DNA from: Flavobacterium noncentrifugens
Lineage (GTDB): Bacteria > Bacteroidota > Bacteroidia > Flavobacteriales > Flavobacteriaceae
DNA: 64,000 nucleotides
Reading direction: 5' to 3'
NCBI RefSeq assembly: GCF_900100375.1
Contig: NZ_FNEZ01000001.1
Location: 612,394-676,393, forward strand
This document shows, one piece after another, positions 36,201 to 43,660 of this stretch. The notes beneath the pieces are model-generated. The model saw only the letters and a list, made by a program, of their open reading frames with translations. It was not told the origin of the DNA and made no database searches. The first letter of the stretch is position 1. Each line of letters opens with the position of its first letter. A program made the translations under genes and the position numbers.

Positions 36201-36464
36201 GGTTTCGACCGACAAATGCTGCATCAAGCTTTCGGCTTTCGCCGATGGTTGTTCTTTCGCAAACTCCGACAAACTGCCGACGATGCGCGACTTCATTTCG
36301 TGAACGGCTTTGTTCGTAAATGTGATCGCGAGAATATTTCTGTAGGCATCGTTTTTCGTTGCGGTCAGGATGATCTTTAAATATTCTTTGACGAGCGCGT
36401 AGGTTTTTCCGGAACCGGCCGAAGCATCGTAAATGGAGAATGATGGTCTTTGTAGTTTTGCCAC
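33300..36464 (-). CDS. AddA-like UvrD-family helicase-nuclease
   Basis: 1054 residues. Superfamily 1 helicase motifs in order: Walker A ASAGSGKTYALV, ILAITFTNKAVHEMKSRI (Ia), FIDEFQDTSEMQW (II), IVGDPKQSIYRWRGG (III), LDTNYRSYSEVINF (IV), TIHKSKGLEFPVVIIP (V) and VLYVALTRAEEQLYV (VI). The C-terminus has a RecB-type nuclease domain with VVHEILSFVK and FLLDYKTGLHQEKY. It should form, with the AddB-like protein at 27686-30457, the double-strand-break processing enzyme. The two genes are separated by kbl and ompA, an unusual split. Confidence 0.92.
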   Translation of the reverse strand: MAKLQRPSFSIYDASAGSGKTYALVKEYLKIILTATKNDAYRNILAITFTNKAVHEMKSRIVGSLSEFAKEQPSAKAESLMQHLSVETGLSLVQIKEKSKSIIKHIIHNYAAFDISTIDKFTHKVIRAFAHDLNLPMTFEVTLDTENLLVEAVDAIIAQAGEDETLTKLLVDFTMEKTDDDKSWDISREILETGRLILNENNREEIVHFKEKSIAEFVAIKNKLIEAAKEIESGCVGCAELSLALIDKHGIDAKSFSGSYLPNHLRSIVDGKYNSKNKRYFEFDDIKINKTAKDRALIENIIPELLEQLGGIYKNFEKRDFYRAFLKNITPLSLLNTVSNQLAKIQKEQNVLSIAEFNAIIYNEIQNQPAPFIYERLGEKYRHFFIDEFQDTSEMQWQNLIPLIDNALSGQDETGEKGTLMIVGDPKQSIYRWRGGKAEQFISLSKDQNPFNNPDKHLEHLDTNYRSYSEVINFNNEFFKMLSDEFAHEDYKDLYRNRSHQHFNEKTGGYVNISFIPSSDASGETSEEEALDKTDLFVLATLNTIQKVLKQGFQYKDIVILTRKRGQGIAVANYLTEQNIPLLSSETLMIANATEVRLIVHLLRYLKNSADLEAKAQFLYYVAKNVQNEFPVHDFIAKGMEERDEIAFESWLMLSDISLSFQNIRQKSLYEAVEIIISKFIGKNNNAYIQYFLDIVLERDLRNQAGISDFLDFWDKNLEKFSIPSPEGNNAVRIMTIHKSKGLEFPVVIIPFAEEDYSRKPKDKLWLDGTAHDFGLPKVLIDNSSAVEGFGENAALIYNGKKQEEMLDNINVLYVALTRAEEQLYVISNMNLSKKGEIPTNNMAAFFINYLDFKGVFDVNQFEYAFGDPTKLSMLSEKSEENPKIPQVAEILDPKNIKIAQRESLMWGTKQQQAIEYGNVVHEILSFVKTKNDIDLAMTKAIENGLITTLQQQTVYESVRQILDHPELDFYFSEKHQVLNEQTIIQKEAGTIKPDRIVLSENKEVFLLDYKTGLHQEKYRIQLENYEDAIEKMGFKVAKKALVYIGESIEVVHL

Positions 36465-36490
36465 GAATTTTTTTTGAATGTTATTATGGA

Positions 36491-36589
36491 AACTTCAGCC
36501 CTAGCCCCGATTGCAGCGAAAATCCTTTTTTGAGCTTCTTTAGCGAAAAAAAGATTGTAGTGGAAAGCGGGAACAGCTTCTGAAAAATC
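36491..36589 (+). repeat. Dispersed non-coding repeat, copy 1
   Basis: About 100 bases with two halves: CAGCCCTAGCCCCGATTGCA onward and GTAGTGGAAAGCGGGAACAG to CTGAAAAATC, joined by an A/T-rich centre (AATCCTTTTTT ... AAAAAAAGATT) that can pair. A related element lies at 63830-63990. I recall similar elements as a frequent intergenic repeat in Flavobacterium genomes. It is not coding. Confidence 0.6.
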
Positions 36590-36649
36590 AATCCGCTTTA
36601 TTAATGAAATTATAACAAAATAGAATTTCCAATTCCAAAGTTAAATGTT

Positions 36650-36657
36650 TAAATTTG
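36650..36657 (+). promoter_or_regulatory. Candidate -7 box TAAATTTG for superoxide dismutase
   Basis: Perfect TAnnTTTG match 40 bases before the ATG at 36698. No TTG at the expected distance. Confidence 0.45.
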
Positions 36658-36697
36658 AATAAAAATTTTTTAATCCAACAATTTAAACAACAATATT

Positions 36698-37306
36698 ATG
36701 GCCTTTGAACTTCCGAAATTACCTTACGCCTACGACGCGTTAGAACCACATATTGATGCGCGTACGATGGAAATCCACCATACGAAACACCACAATGCTT
36801 ATACTACGAATTTGAATGCAGCGATTGCCGGAACCGATCTTGAAGGTTTGACGATTGAAAACATCCTGATCAATTTAGACAAAAAGAACGCGGCGGTTAG
36901 AAACAACGGTGGCGGATATTACAACCACAATTTGTTCTGGACGGTAATGTCTCCAAACGGCGGTGGAAAACCAACAGGCGATTTACTGGCTGCGATTGAA
37001 AAAGATTTTGGGACTTTTGAAGAATTCAAAGCGAAGTTTGCGAAAGCAGGCGCGACACAATTTGGTTCAGGCTGGGCTTGGCTTTGCGTACTGGAAGGCG
37101 GGAAACTCGATGTTTGCGGAACGCCAAACCAGGACAATCCACTGATGCCTGAAGTGGGCTGTGGCGGTACGCCGATTTTGGGAATGGACGTTTGGGAACA
37201 CGCGTATTATTTGAATTACCAAAACAGACGCCCGGATTATATTGAAGCTTTCTTTAATGTTGTGAACTGGACTGAGGTGGCGAGAAGGTATGCTTCTGAG
37301 AAGTAA
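36698..37306 (+). CDS. sodA: Superoxide dismutase (Fe/Mn family)
   Basis: 202 residues. Converts superoxide to hydrogen peroxide and oxygen in the cytoplasm. The metal ligands are in [16 protein letters not shown] (first His), [17 protein letters not shown] (second His) and [18 protein letters not shown] (Asp and His). The stretch [29 protein letters not shown] is family-typical. Whether it uses iron or manganese cannot be settled by eye. It stands alone with its own terminator. Confidence 0.95.
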   Translation: MAFELPKLPYAYDALEPHIDARTMEIHHTKHHNAYTTNLNAAIAGTDLEGLTIENILINLDKKNAAVRNNGGGYYNHNLFWTVMSPNGGGKPTGDLLAAIEKDFGTFEEFKAKFAKAGATQFGSGWAWLCVLEGGKLDVCGTPNQDNPLMPEVGCGGTPILGMDVWEHAYYLNYQNRRPDYIEAFFNVVNWTEVARRYASEK

Positions 37307-37360
37307 TTTTTGTCGAATGTCAAACGTCTAATGACGAACGACTTCTCGGCTTGTGTATAA

Positions 37361-37392
37361 AAAAAGCGGATTCAAAAATGAATCCGCTTTTT
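37361..37392 (+). terminator. Terminator after superoxide dismutase
   Basis: Perfect 13-base arms (AAAAAGCGGATTC and complement) around AAAAAT, with T run. A-rich left arm makes it usable from both strands. Confidence 0.85.
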
Positions 37393-37519
37393 TTATGATT
37401 TATATTTTAACGAAAGTTGGTCTTCAAAGATTGGCTGGTTTAGTTTCGCTCAGTTCGGCTAAAGCCTCGAGTGTTATTAGACATTTTGACGTTTGACTTT
37501 TCGAGAGTTTATTCCAATA

Positions 37520-37548
37520 AAAAAGGTGAAATTTCTTTCACCCTTTTT
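37520..37548 (-). terminator. Terminator of the purF-like gene
   Basis: On the minus strand GGTGAAA pairs with TTTCACC across GAAA, followed by TTTTTTA. It lies about 130 bases beyond the stop at 37678. Confidence 0.65.
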
Positions 37549-37677
37549 GCCCCAAATCTACCATAAACTTAACCTACTAATGCTATGGTTCTCCAAATGT
37601 ATACTAGTCAATCGCTTCTGCAAAATAAATTAGATGAAATACACCGAAAATCGATGAAATGCAGAAATGTTAAATTT

Positions 37678-39576
37678 TTAGTACGCTCTGGCGTCTTTTC
37701 CTTCGTAAAAATTCATGAACGCCTTGTTAACCACGCGGTTACCTCCGGGCGTTGGATAGTCACCGGTAAAATACCAGTCGCCTAAATTTTTCGGGCAGGC
37801 AATGTGTAAGTTTTCGACCGTTTGGAAGATGATCTTTACTTCGGCATTGATCTCTGGTGAACTGAGCATTTCGGCAATCTTATCTGAAACTTCCTGCGGA
37901 TGAAACGGCGCATATATTTCAGTAACGTAATTCACGACTTCACTGTCTTTCAAATGCTCCTGAGCTTTACACTTCGCATAGACTTCATCAACGATATGAT
38001 ATAGGTTTCTTTCTTTTAAAAGATCCAATGCGGCGCGGAAAGCAACCAAACCTTCGAGTTTCGCCATGTCGATGCCGTAACAATCGGGAAAACGGATTTG
38101 CGGTGCAGAGGAAACAACCACGATACTTTTCGGCTTTAGCCTGTCCATCATTTTAATGATACTCATTTTAAGCGTCGTGCCGCGAACAATACTGTCATCG
38201 ATGATGACAAGGTTGTCTGTCGGTTTGATGACGCCGTAAGTCACATCATAAACGTGTGCGACGAGATCATCACGCGAACTGTCTTCGGTAATGAACGTTC
38301 TCAATTTCGCATCTTTGATCGCGACTTTCTCTGTACGGATTTTTACTTCGAGCAGTTTTTGTAAACTTTCTGTCGTTAACGTTTTTCTGTTGTCAAGGAT
38401 GAATTTGTTTTTTCTTTGGTTTAAGAAATCCTGGGCCGCTTCGACCATTCCGTAAAACGAGGTTTCTGCCGTGTTTGGAATATACGAGAAAACGGTGTTG
38501 TCTGTATCATTGTCAATTGCATCCAGAACCGCCGGAAGAATTAATTTTCCGAGGTTTTTGCGTTCCTGATAAATTTCGGCATCGCTTCCGCGTGAAAAAT
38601 AAATGCGTTCGAACGAACAGGCTTTTTTGACTGTTGGAACAATGATTTCTTCTTCGGTGACCGTTCCGTTTTTTTTGACAATCAAAGCATGTCCGGGCTG
38701 CAATTCCTGCACTTTTTCAAAATCTACGTTGAAAACCGTTTGGATCACTGGCCTTTCTGAAGCGACAACCACAATTTCATCGTCTTCATAGAAATATGCA
38801 GGACGAATTCCGGCAGGATCGCGAAATACAAATGCATCGCCGTGGCCAAACAATCCGGCCATCGCATAACCGCCGTCCCAGCCTTTGGAAGCGCGTTTTA
38901 ATATTTTTTTGATGTCGAGTTTTTCAGCGATTACCGGTGAGGCTTCTCTTTTGGATAAACCAGCGTTTTTGCATTCCAAATACAAATCGGTGACTTCATC
39001 ATCGAGGAAATGCCCGATCTTTTCCATTACAGTTACCGTGTCTGCCATTTCTTTTGGATGTTGACCCAATTCGACCAAACTATTGAACAATTCGGTGACA
39101 TTGGTCATGTTGAAATTTCCGGCAACGATTAAATTCCGGTGCATCCAGTTGTTCTGGCGTAGGAATGGATGCACGCTTTCGATGCTGTTTTTTCCGAAAG
39201 TTCCGTAACGCACATGCCCGAGGAACAATTCCCCGATGTACGGAATGTTCTTTTTCTGAAGCGTGACATTTTCTGCCCATTCCGGATGCTGCAGCAATTC
39301 ATCGTTGATGCGGTCGTTGATCTGGGCAAAAACTTCCTGGATTGGCTGCGCGTCATTCGACCTAACGCGGCTGATGTATCGTTCGCCCGGTTCGACATCG
39401 AGTTTGATGCTTGCAAATCCGGCACCGTCCTGGCCACGGTTGTGTTGCTTCTCCATCAGCAGGTACATTTTCTGTACACCGTAAAAAGCCGATCCGTATT
39501 TTTCTTTATAGAATTCTAACGGTTTTTTTAATCTTAAAAGTGCTATGCCACATTCGTGTTTGATTGCGTCGCTCAT
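37678..39576 (-). CDS. purF: Amidophosphoribosyltransferase-family enzyme, long form
   Basis: 632 residues, longer than the usual 470-510. The N-terminal class II glutamine amidotransferase has Cys9 in KHECGIALL (exposed if the first eight residues are removed), KQHNRGQDGAGF, GHVRYGTFG and LIVAGNFNMTN. The phosphoribosyltransferase domain has YIPNTAETSFYGMVEAA and the PRPP loop LVIIDDSIVRGTT (about 455-467). The reaction in the family is the first committed step of purine synthesis, PRPP plus glutamine to phosphoribosylamine. Flavobacteriaceae often have both this long protein and a canonical PurF, so this may be a paralog with a changed role. A PfkB kinase, rnhA and purN lie upstream on the same strand. 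Confidence 0.85.
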   Translation of the reverse strand: MSDAIKHECGIALLRLKKPLEFYKEKYGSAFYGVQKMYLLMEKQHNRGQDGAGFASIKLDVEPGERYISRVRSNDAQPIQEVFAQINDRINDELLQHPEWAENVTLQKKNIPYIGELFLGHVRYGTFGKNSIESVHPFLRQNNWMHRNLIVAGNFNMTNVTELFNSLVELGQHPKEMADTVTVMEKIGHFLDDEVTDLYLECKNAGLSKREASPVIAEKLDIKKILKRASKGWDGGYAMAGLFGHGDAFVFRDPAGIRPAYFYEDDEIVVVASERPVIQTVFNVDFEKVQELQPGHALIVKKNGTVTEEEIIVPTVKKACSFERIYFSRGSDAEIYQERKNLGKLILPAVLDAIDNDTDNTVFSYIPNTAETSFYGMVEAAQDFLNQRKNKFILDNRKTLTTESLQKLLEVKIRTEKVAIKDAKLRTFITEDSSRDDLVAHVYDVTYGVIKPTDNLVIIDDSIVRGTTLKMSIIKMMDRLKPKSIVVVSSAPQIRFPDCYGIDMAKLEGLVAFRAALDLLKERNLYHIVDEVYAKCKAQEHLKDSEVVNYVTEIYAPFHPQEVSDKIAEMLSSPEINAEVKIIFQTVENLHIACPKNLGDWYFTGDYPTPGGNRVVNKAFMNFYEGKDARAY

Positions 39577-39617
39577 TGTGTTGTTGTTGCTTGTAGTTTA
39601 ATTTAACCTTTTATTTT

Positions 39618-39677
39618 TTAACCATTAAGAAATTAAGTTTCATTAAGTGTTAATTATCTTAATTATTTAATGGTTAA
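39618..39677. repeat. Dispersed palindromic repeat, copy 2
   Basis: Outer arms TTAACCATTAAG and its near complement TTTAATGGTTAA, extending to about 20 bases each with two mismatches, around an A/T-rich centre. The arm sequence is shared with 26780-26830. It lies between the pfkB terminator and the purF-like start. Confidence 0.7.
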
Positions 39678-39708
39678 TGATGTGAACGAAATGTTCCATA
39701 AACCAAAA

Positions 39709-39729
39709 ACGCCCCGAAAAACGAGGCGC
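39709..39729 (-). terminator. Terminator of the PfkB kinase gene
   Basis: On the minus strand CGCCTCG pairs with CGGGGCG (one G-U) around TTTTT, followed by TTTTT. Confidence 0.75.
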
Positions 39730-39734
39730 ATATT

Positions 39735-40658
39735 TTATAACGTAATATCAAATTGTGTCAGCGCTCTGAACTGTTTGAGCCTGTTGACCACTTCTTCTTT
39801 ATCTAAATTTTCCATTCTTTCGGTCCCGAATTTCTCGACGCAGAATGACGCGAGGTTTGATCCGTAAATGATCGCATTTTTCATATTCTCGAAAGAGATG
39901 TTTTCGCTTTGCGTAATGAATCCTGCAAATCCGCCTGCGAAGGTATCGCCGGCTCCTGTTGGGTCAAAAACTTCTTCAAGCGGCAATGCCGGAGCAAAGA
40001 ACACTTCTTTGTTGTGAAATAACAAGGCACCGTGTTCGCCTTTTTTGATCACGACATATTTTGGGCCCATGGTATGGATTTTCGCTGCAGCCTTTACCAA
40101 TGAATATTCGCCCGACAATTGTCTCGCTTCTTCATCGTTGATCGTGATCACGTCGATGCGTTTCATGACATCGAGCAATTCCGGTAACGCGCAATCCATC
40201 CAGAAATTCATCGTATCGAGGACTACCAATTTCGGTTTAACTGTCATTTGATCCAAAACGCTGCTTTGTACCAATGGATGTAAATTTCCCAACATCACAA
40301 CATCGGAATCTTTAAAATTTTCAGGAACTTTCGGCTGAAAATCGGCCAATGTGTTTAATTCTGTAACCAAGGTATCACGCGAATTCAAATCGTTATGGTA
40401 TTTCCCGCTCCAGAAGAACGTTTTTCCACCTTTTACAATTTCCAAACCTGAAATGTCAATGTTTCTTTTTGTCAGCAAATCAAGATATTCCTGCGGGAAA
40501 TCGTCACCAACGACTGAAACAATCGCCGATTGCAAATTGAAAAATGAAGCAGAAAGCCCGATGTAAGTTCCGGCGCCGCCTAAGATTTTATCTGTTTTTC
40601 CAAAAGGAGTTTCAATAGCGTCGAAAGCAACTGTGCCGACAATCAGTAATTTGTTCAT
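39735..40658 (-). CDS. PfkB-family carbohydrate/nucleoside kinase
   Basis: 307 residues. Ribokinase fold: an N-terminal substrate region VGTVAFDAIETPFGK and GGAGTYIGLSASFF, then a C-terminal ATP/anion-hole motif FDPTGAGDTFAGGF (about 233-245) with the catalytic Asp. The bacterial branch with TVAFD and GGAGTY starts is often annotated as sugar or adenosine kinase; the substrate is not known. It lies next to purine genes (purF-like, purN), which makes a nucleoside or ribose substrate plausible (inference). It has its own promoter and terminator. Confidence 0.87.
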   Translation of the reverse strand: MNKLLIVGTVAFDAIETPFGKTDKILGGAGTYIGLSASFFNLQSAIVSVVGDDFPQEYLDLLTKRNIDISGLEIVKGGKTFFWSGKYHNDLNSRDTLVTELNTLADFQPKVPENFKDSDVVMLGNLHPLVQSSVLDQMTVKPKLVVLDTMNFWMDCALPELLDVMKRIDVITINDEEARQLSGEYSLVKAAAKIHTMGPKYVVIKKGEHGALLFHNKEVFFAPALPLEEVFDPTGAGDTFAGGFAGFITQSENISFENMKNAIIYGSNLASFCVEKFGTERMENLDKEEVVNRLKQFRALTQFDITL

Positions 40659-40681
40659 TTTACGGTTTTAGAATTAAGCCG

Positions 40682-40712
40682 CAAAGATACTTCATAACTT
40701 TGAAAGTTGCAA
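40682..40712 (-). promoter_or_regulatory. pfkB promoter (TTG, 20 bases, TATCTTTG) with internal palindrome
   Basis: On the minus strand TTG (40710-40712) and TATCTTTG (40682-40689) are 20 bases apart. Between them lies the palindrome AACTTTGAAAGTT (40697-40709), a candidate operator. Confidence 0.7.
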
Positions 40713-40763
40713 CGGCGGGAAGTTGTAAAGTTTTGCCAATTTATAAGCCTGAAATGCAGCTAT

Positions 40764-41243
40764 TTAAATCAGTTTTTTGCTTTCATTTTCATAAAAAGCG
40801 TCGATTGAAAGTTTGGGTTGCATCGACGCCATCACGGCAAGTTCGTCACAGCGTTCATTTTGCGGATGGCTGTTATGGCCTTTTACCCATTTAAAGTCAA
40901 CTTCGTGCTTGCGGTAAATTTTGAGAAAGCGTCTCCACAGATCCGGATTTTTTTTACCTACGAAACCTTTCTTTTCCCAACCGAAAACCCATCCTTTAAC
41001 GACTGAATCAATCACATATTTGGAATCGGAAACAACTAAAACTTTCATGTTCGGGTTTTTGAGTTTTTCAAGCCCGACGATTACGGCCAGCAACTCCATC
41101 CGATTATTCGTCGTGAGACGAAATCCCTCGTAAAATTCCTTTTTATGCGGCGTTCCAACGAGTTCCATGACAATGCCATAACCGCCGTTTCCGGGATTTC
41201 CTTTGGCAGCACCGTCTGTAAAAATGTGGACTTGATGAGACAT
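40764..41243 (-). CDS. rnhA: Ribonuclease HI
   Basis: 159 residues. Degrades the RNA strand of RNA-DNA hybrids. All catalytic acids are visible: Asp10 in IFTDGAAKGNPG, Glu50 in NNRMELLAV, Asp73 in VVSDSKYVID and Asp133 in NERCDELAV, with His123/His126 in VKGHNSHPQN. It starts one base after the purN stop, so the two are co-transcribed. This odd pairing is probably only an operon of convenience. Confidence 0.95.
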   Translation of the reverse strand: MSHQVHIFTDGAAKGNPGNGGYGIVMELVGTPHKKEFYEGFRLTTNNRMELLAVIVGLEKLKNPNMKVLVVSDSKYVIDSVVKGWVFGWEKKGFVGKKNPDLWRRFLKIYRKHEVDFKWVKGHNSHPQNERCDELAVMASMQPKLSIDAFYENESKKLI

Positions 41244-41244
41244 T

Positions 41245-41814
41245 TTAGATTTGTGATTTTAGTAGTTGTTCGATGATTTTCGGAAAATGCTCGTGTTCGA
41301 GTTCGTGGACTTTTTGGGCGATTTCTTCCGGAGTTGTGCAGTTTCCGATTGAAACCGTTTTTTGAAAAATCATGTCGCCGTTGTCATAATGCTCGTCGAC
41401 ATAATGAATGGAGATTCCTGTTTCAGTTTCTTTATTTTCCAATATCGATTTGTGGACATTCATGCCGTACATGCCTTTTCCGCCATATTTTGGCAGAAGC
41501 GCCGGATGAATATTGATGATTTTATTGGGATACAATCCGATGATATTCGATGGGAATTGGAGTAAAAATCCGGCAAGAACTATTAAATCGGGTTTGATCT
41601 CCTGGATTTTCTTTAAGACTTTATCCAATGCGAAATCGGCTTTTGTAAAAACAAAACGCTGAACCTGAAGATTTGCCGCACGTTCCAGAACTTTTGCATT
41701 CGGATTGTTCGAAATCACGGCTACAACTTTAGCAACATCTGAATCTTTAAAATGTTTGATGATATTTTCGGCGTTCGATCCCGAACCGGATGCAAACAGG
41801 ACAATTTTTTTCAT
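41245..41814 (-). CDS. purN: Phosphoribosylglycinamide formyltransferase
   Basis: 189 residues. Transfers formyl from 10-formyl-THF to GAR in purine synthesis. Signatures: the phosphate-binding VLFASGSGSNAENI, FVFTKADFALDKV, LAGFLLQFPSNII (folate pocket), the catalytic NIHPALLPKYGG (Asn, His), and HYVDEHYDNGDMIFQ with the Asp. Full length and intact. Co-transcribed with rnhA. Confidence 0.95.
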   Translation of the reverse strand: MKKIVLFASGSGSNAENIIKHFKDSDVAKVVAVISNNPNAKVLERAANLQVQRFVFTKADFALDKVLKKIQEIKPDLIVLAGFLLQFPSNIIGLYPNKIINIHPALLPKYGGKGMYGMNVHKSILENKETETGISIHYVDEHYDNGDMIFQKTVSIGNCTTPEEIAQKVHELEHEHFPKIIEQLLKSQI

Positions 41815-41950
41815 TTAAGCGGCCTTTTGTGAGCACAAAAAAAAGGATTATAAATGATATTAAATAAAAATCGCCGTCCTTTGTGAAATAATTTTTCTAA
41901 ATTAGTAGTCAGATTTATTAACTAAAACGTGGTTTTAAAATAAAGTTTTT

Positions 41951-41958
41951 TATTTTTG
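41951..41958 (+). promoter_or_regulatory. Candidate -7 box TATTTTTG for acpP
   Basis: Perfect TAnnTTTG match 30 bases before the acpP ATG. A -33 TTG is not clear (GTGG occurs near the right distance). Confidence 0.5.
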
Positions 41959-41988
41959 CCAACAAATTAAATTTTAAAATTAAAGATT

Positions 41989-42225
41989 ATGTCAGACATT
42001 GCATCAAGAGTTAAAGCGATTATCGTAGACAAATTAGGCGTTGACGAAAATGAAGTTGTAACAGAAGCAAGCTTCACTAACGATTTAGGAGCTGATTCAT
42101 TAGACACTGTTGAGCTTATTATGGAGTTCGAAAAAGAATTTGACATCCAAATTCCAGACGACCAGGCTGAAAACATTGCTACTGTTGGTCAAGCGATTTC
42201 TTACATCGAAGAAGCTAAAAAATAA
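41989..42225 (+). CDS. acpP: Acyl carrier protein
   Basis: 78 residues. Carries fatty-acyl chains on a phosphopantetheine arm attached to Ser37 in [12 protein letters not shown]. Highly acidic and helical as expected. Codon use is A/T-ending and strongly biased, consistent with high expression. The hairpin at 42235-42263 follows directly, so much transcription may stop before fabF. Confidence 0.97.
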   Translation: MSDIASRVKAIIVDKLGVDENEVVTEASFTNDLGADSLDTVELIMEFEKEFDIQIPDDQAENIATVGQAISYIEEAKK

Positions 42226-42234
42226 TATAGTATG

Positions 42235-42263
42235 CACCCGTTTTGCTTTACCAGCAGCGGGTG
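42235..42263 (+). terminator. Hairpin between acpP and fabF
   Basis: CACCCG (42235-42240) pairs with CGGGTG (42258-42263), followed by TTATTATTTTTT. Likely a terminator, partial or full, for acpP. Confidence 0.65.
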
Positions 42264-42400
42264 TTATTATTTTTTAAAAAAAATTACTGATTGATTTTCA
42301 ATCAATTAAATAATATAATGTAATACCTGTGTCTTTTTTATGATAATAGAAGAAAGCATGGGTATTATTTGTTTTACACTGATAACTTAAAGATACGCGT

Positions 42401-43654
42401 ATGGAATTAAGGCGGGTTGTTGTAACAGGCTTGGGTGCACTCACTCCGATTGGAAACAACATTAAAGACTATTGGGAGGCACTCATTAACGGTGTTAGCG
42501 GCGCTGCCCCGATTACTTATTACGATACCGAAAAGCACAAGACAAAATTTGCATGTGAAGTCAAAAACTTCAACATCGAAGATTATATGGACCGCAAAGA
42601 AGCGCGCAGAATGGACAAATTTGCCCAATATGCAGTAGCTGCCAGCGATGAAGCCATCAAAGATGCCGGATTAACAAACGATAATGTGGATAAATACCGC
42701 GTTGGCGTGATTTGGGGCGCCGGAATTGGCGGACTCGAAACTTTCCAGGAAGAAGTGATGTATTATGCCAAAGGCGACGGAACGCCGAAATTCAATCCGT
42801 TTTTTATCCCGAAAATGATCGCCGATATCGCGCCAGCTCATATTTCAATGAGAAATGGGTATATGGGCCCGAATTATACAACGGTTTCTGCCTGCGCCTC
42901 TTCCGCAAATGCCTTGATTGACGCATTCAATTACATTCGTTTGGGCATGTGCGATGTCATTATTTCAGGCGGATCTGAAGCTGCGATCACCATTGCCGGT
43001 ATGGGCGGATTCAACTCCATGCACGCTTTATCAACCAGAAATGACAGCCCGGAAACAGCTTCCCGCCCATTTGACGCCACCCGCGACGGATTTGTTCTTG
43101 GCGAAGGTGCCGGTGCTTTGGTTTTAGAAGATTACGAACACGCAAAAGCGCGTGGCGCGAAAATATATTGTGAAATCAGCGGTGGCGGCATGTCATCTGA
43201 CGCTTATCATTTGACTGCGCCGCATCCGGAAGGAATCGGTGTGATCGCTGTGATGAAAAACACGTTGCGCGATGCCGGACTGAAACCTGAAGATGTTGAT
43301 CACATCAACACACACGGAACTTCTACGCCATTAGGCGATGTTGCAGAACTTAAAGCGATCAGCGCGGTTTTTGGAGATCATGCGAAAACGATGAACATCA
43401 ACTCCACCAAATCAATGACCGGGCATTTGCTTGGAGCAGCCGGTGCGATTGAAGCAATTGCTTCTATTTTGGCGATGGAACATGGAATTGTTCCGCCAAC
43501 AATCAACCATACCGTTGTTGACGAAAACATCGATCCGTCATTAAATCTGACGCTGAATAAAGCACAGAAACGCGAAGTGAAAGTCGCCATGAGCAACACT
43601 TTCGGTTTCGGCGGACACAATGCCTGCGTACTGTTTAAGAAATTAGAAGACTAA
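42401..43654 (+). CDS. fabF: Beta-ketoacyl-ACP synthase II
   Basis: 417 residues. Elongates fatty-acyl chains by condensing acyl-ACP with malonyl-ACP. The thiolase-fold triad is visible: Cys165 in VSACASSANAL, His in NTHGTSTPLGD and His in SMTGHLLGAAGAIEA. The C-terminal SNTFGFGGHNACVLF is typical. MELRRVVVTGLGALTPIG is the usual start. The conserved Flavobacteriaceae order acpP-fabF-rnc follows; rnc begins 6 bases after the stop. Confidence 0.97.
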   Translation: MELRRVVVTGLGALTPIGNNIKDYWEALINGVSGAAPITYYDTEKHKTKFACEVKNFNIEDYMDRKEARRMDKFAQYAVAASDEAIKDAGLTNDNVDKYRVGVIWGAGIGGLETFQEEVMYYAKGDGTPKFNPFFIPKMIADIAPAHISMRNGYMGPNYTTVSACASSANALIDAFNYIRLGMCDVIISGGSEAAITIAGMGGFNSMHALSTRNDSPETASRPFDATRDGFVLGEGAGALVLEDYEHAKARGAKIYCEISGGGMSSDAYHLTAPHPEGIGVIAVMKNTLRDAGLKPEDVDHINTHGTSTPLGDVAELKAISAVFGDHAKTMNINSTKSMTGHLLGAAGAIEAIASILAMEHGIVPPTINHTVVDENIDPSLNLTLNKAQKREVKVAMSNTFGFGGHNACVLFKKLED

Positions 43655-43660
43655 CGGGCG

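Larger units (their letters stand above)
37307..37677. other. 371-base intergenic region with two terminators and a short inverted repeat
   Basis: It contains the sod terminator (37361-37392), the terminator of the purF-like gene (37520-37548), and an inverted pair GTCAAACGTC (37319-37328) and GACGTTTGAC (37488-37497). A small open frame on the plus strand (37585-37785) runs into the purF-like gene from the opposite side and has no supporting signal. No other gene is seen. Confidence 0.5.

Noticed and set aside
37319..37497. Inverted GTCAAACGTC/GACGTTTGAC as a mobile-element boundary
   Set aside because: Only ten bases, 160 bases apart, with ordinary terminators between and no transposase or target duplication.
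37585..37785. Small plus-strand gene upstream of the purF-like end
   Set aside because: It runs antisense into the purF-like gene, has no promoter box and no family resemblance.
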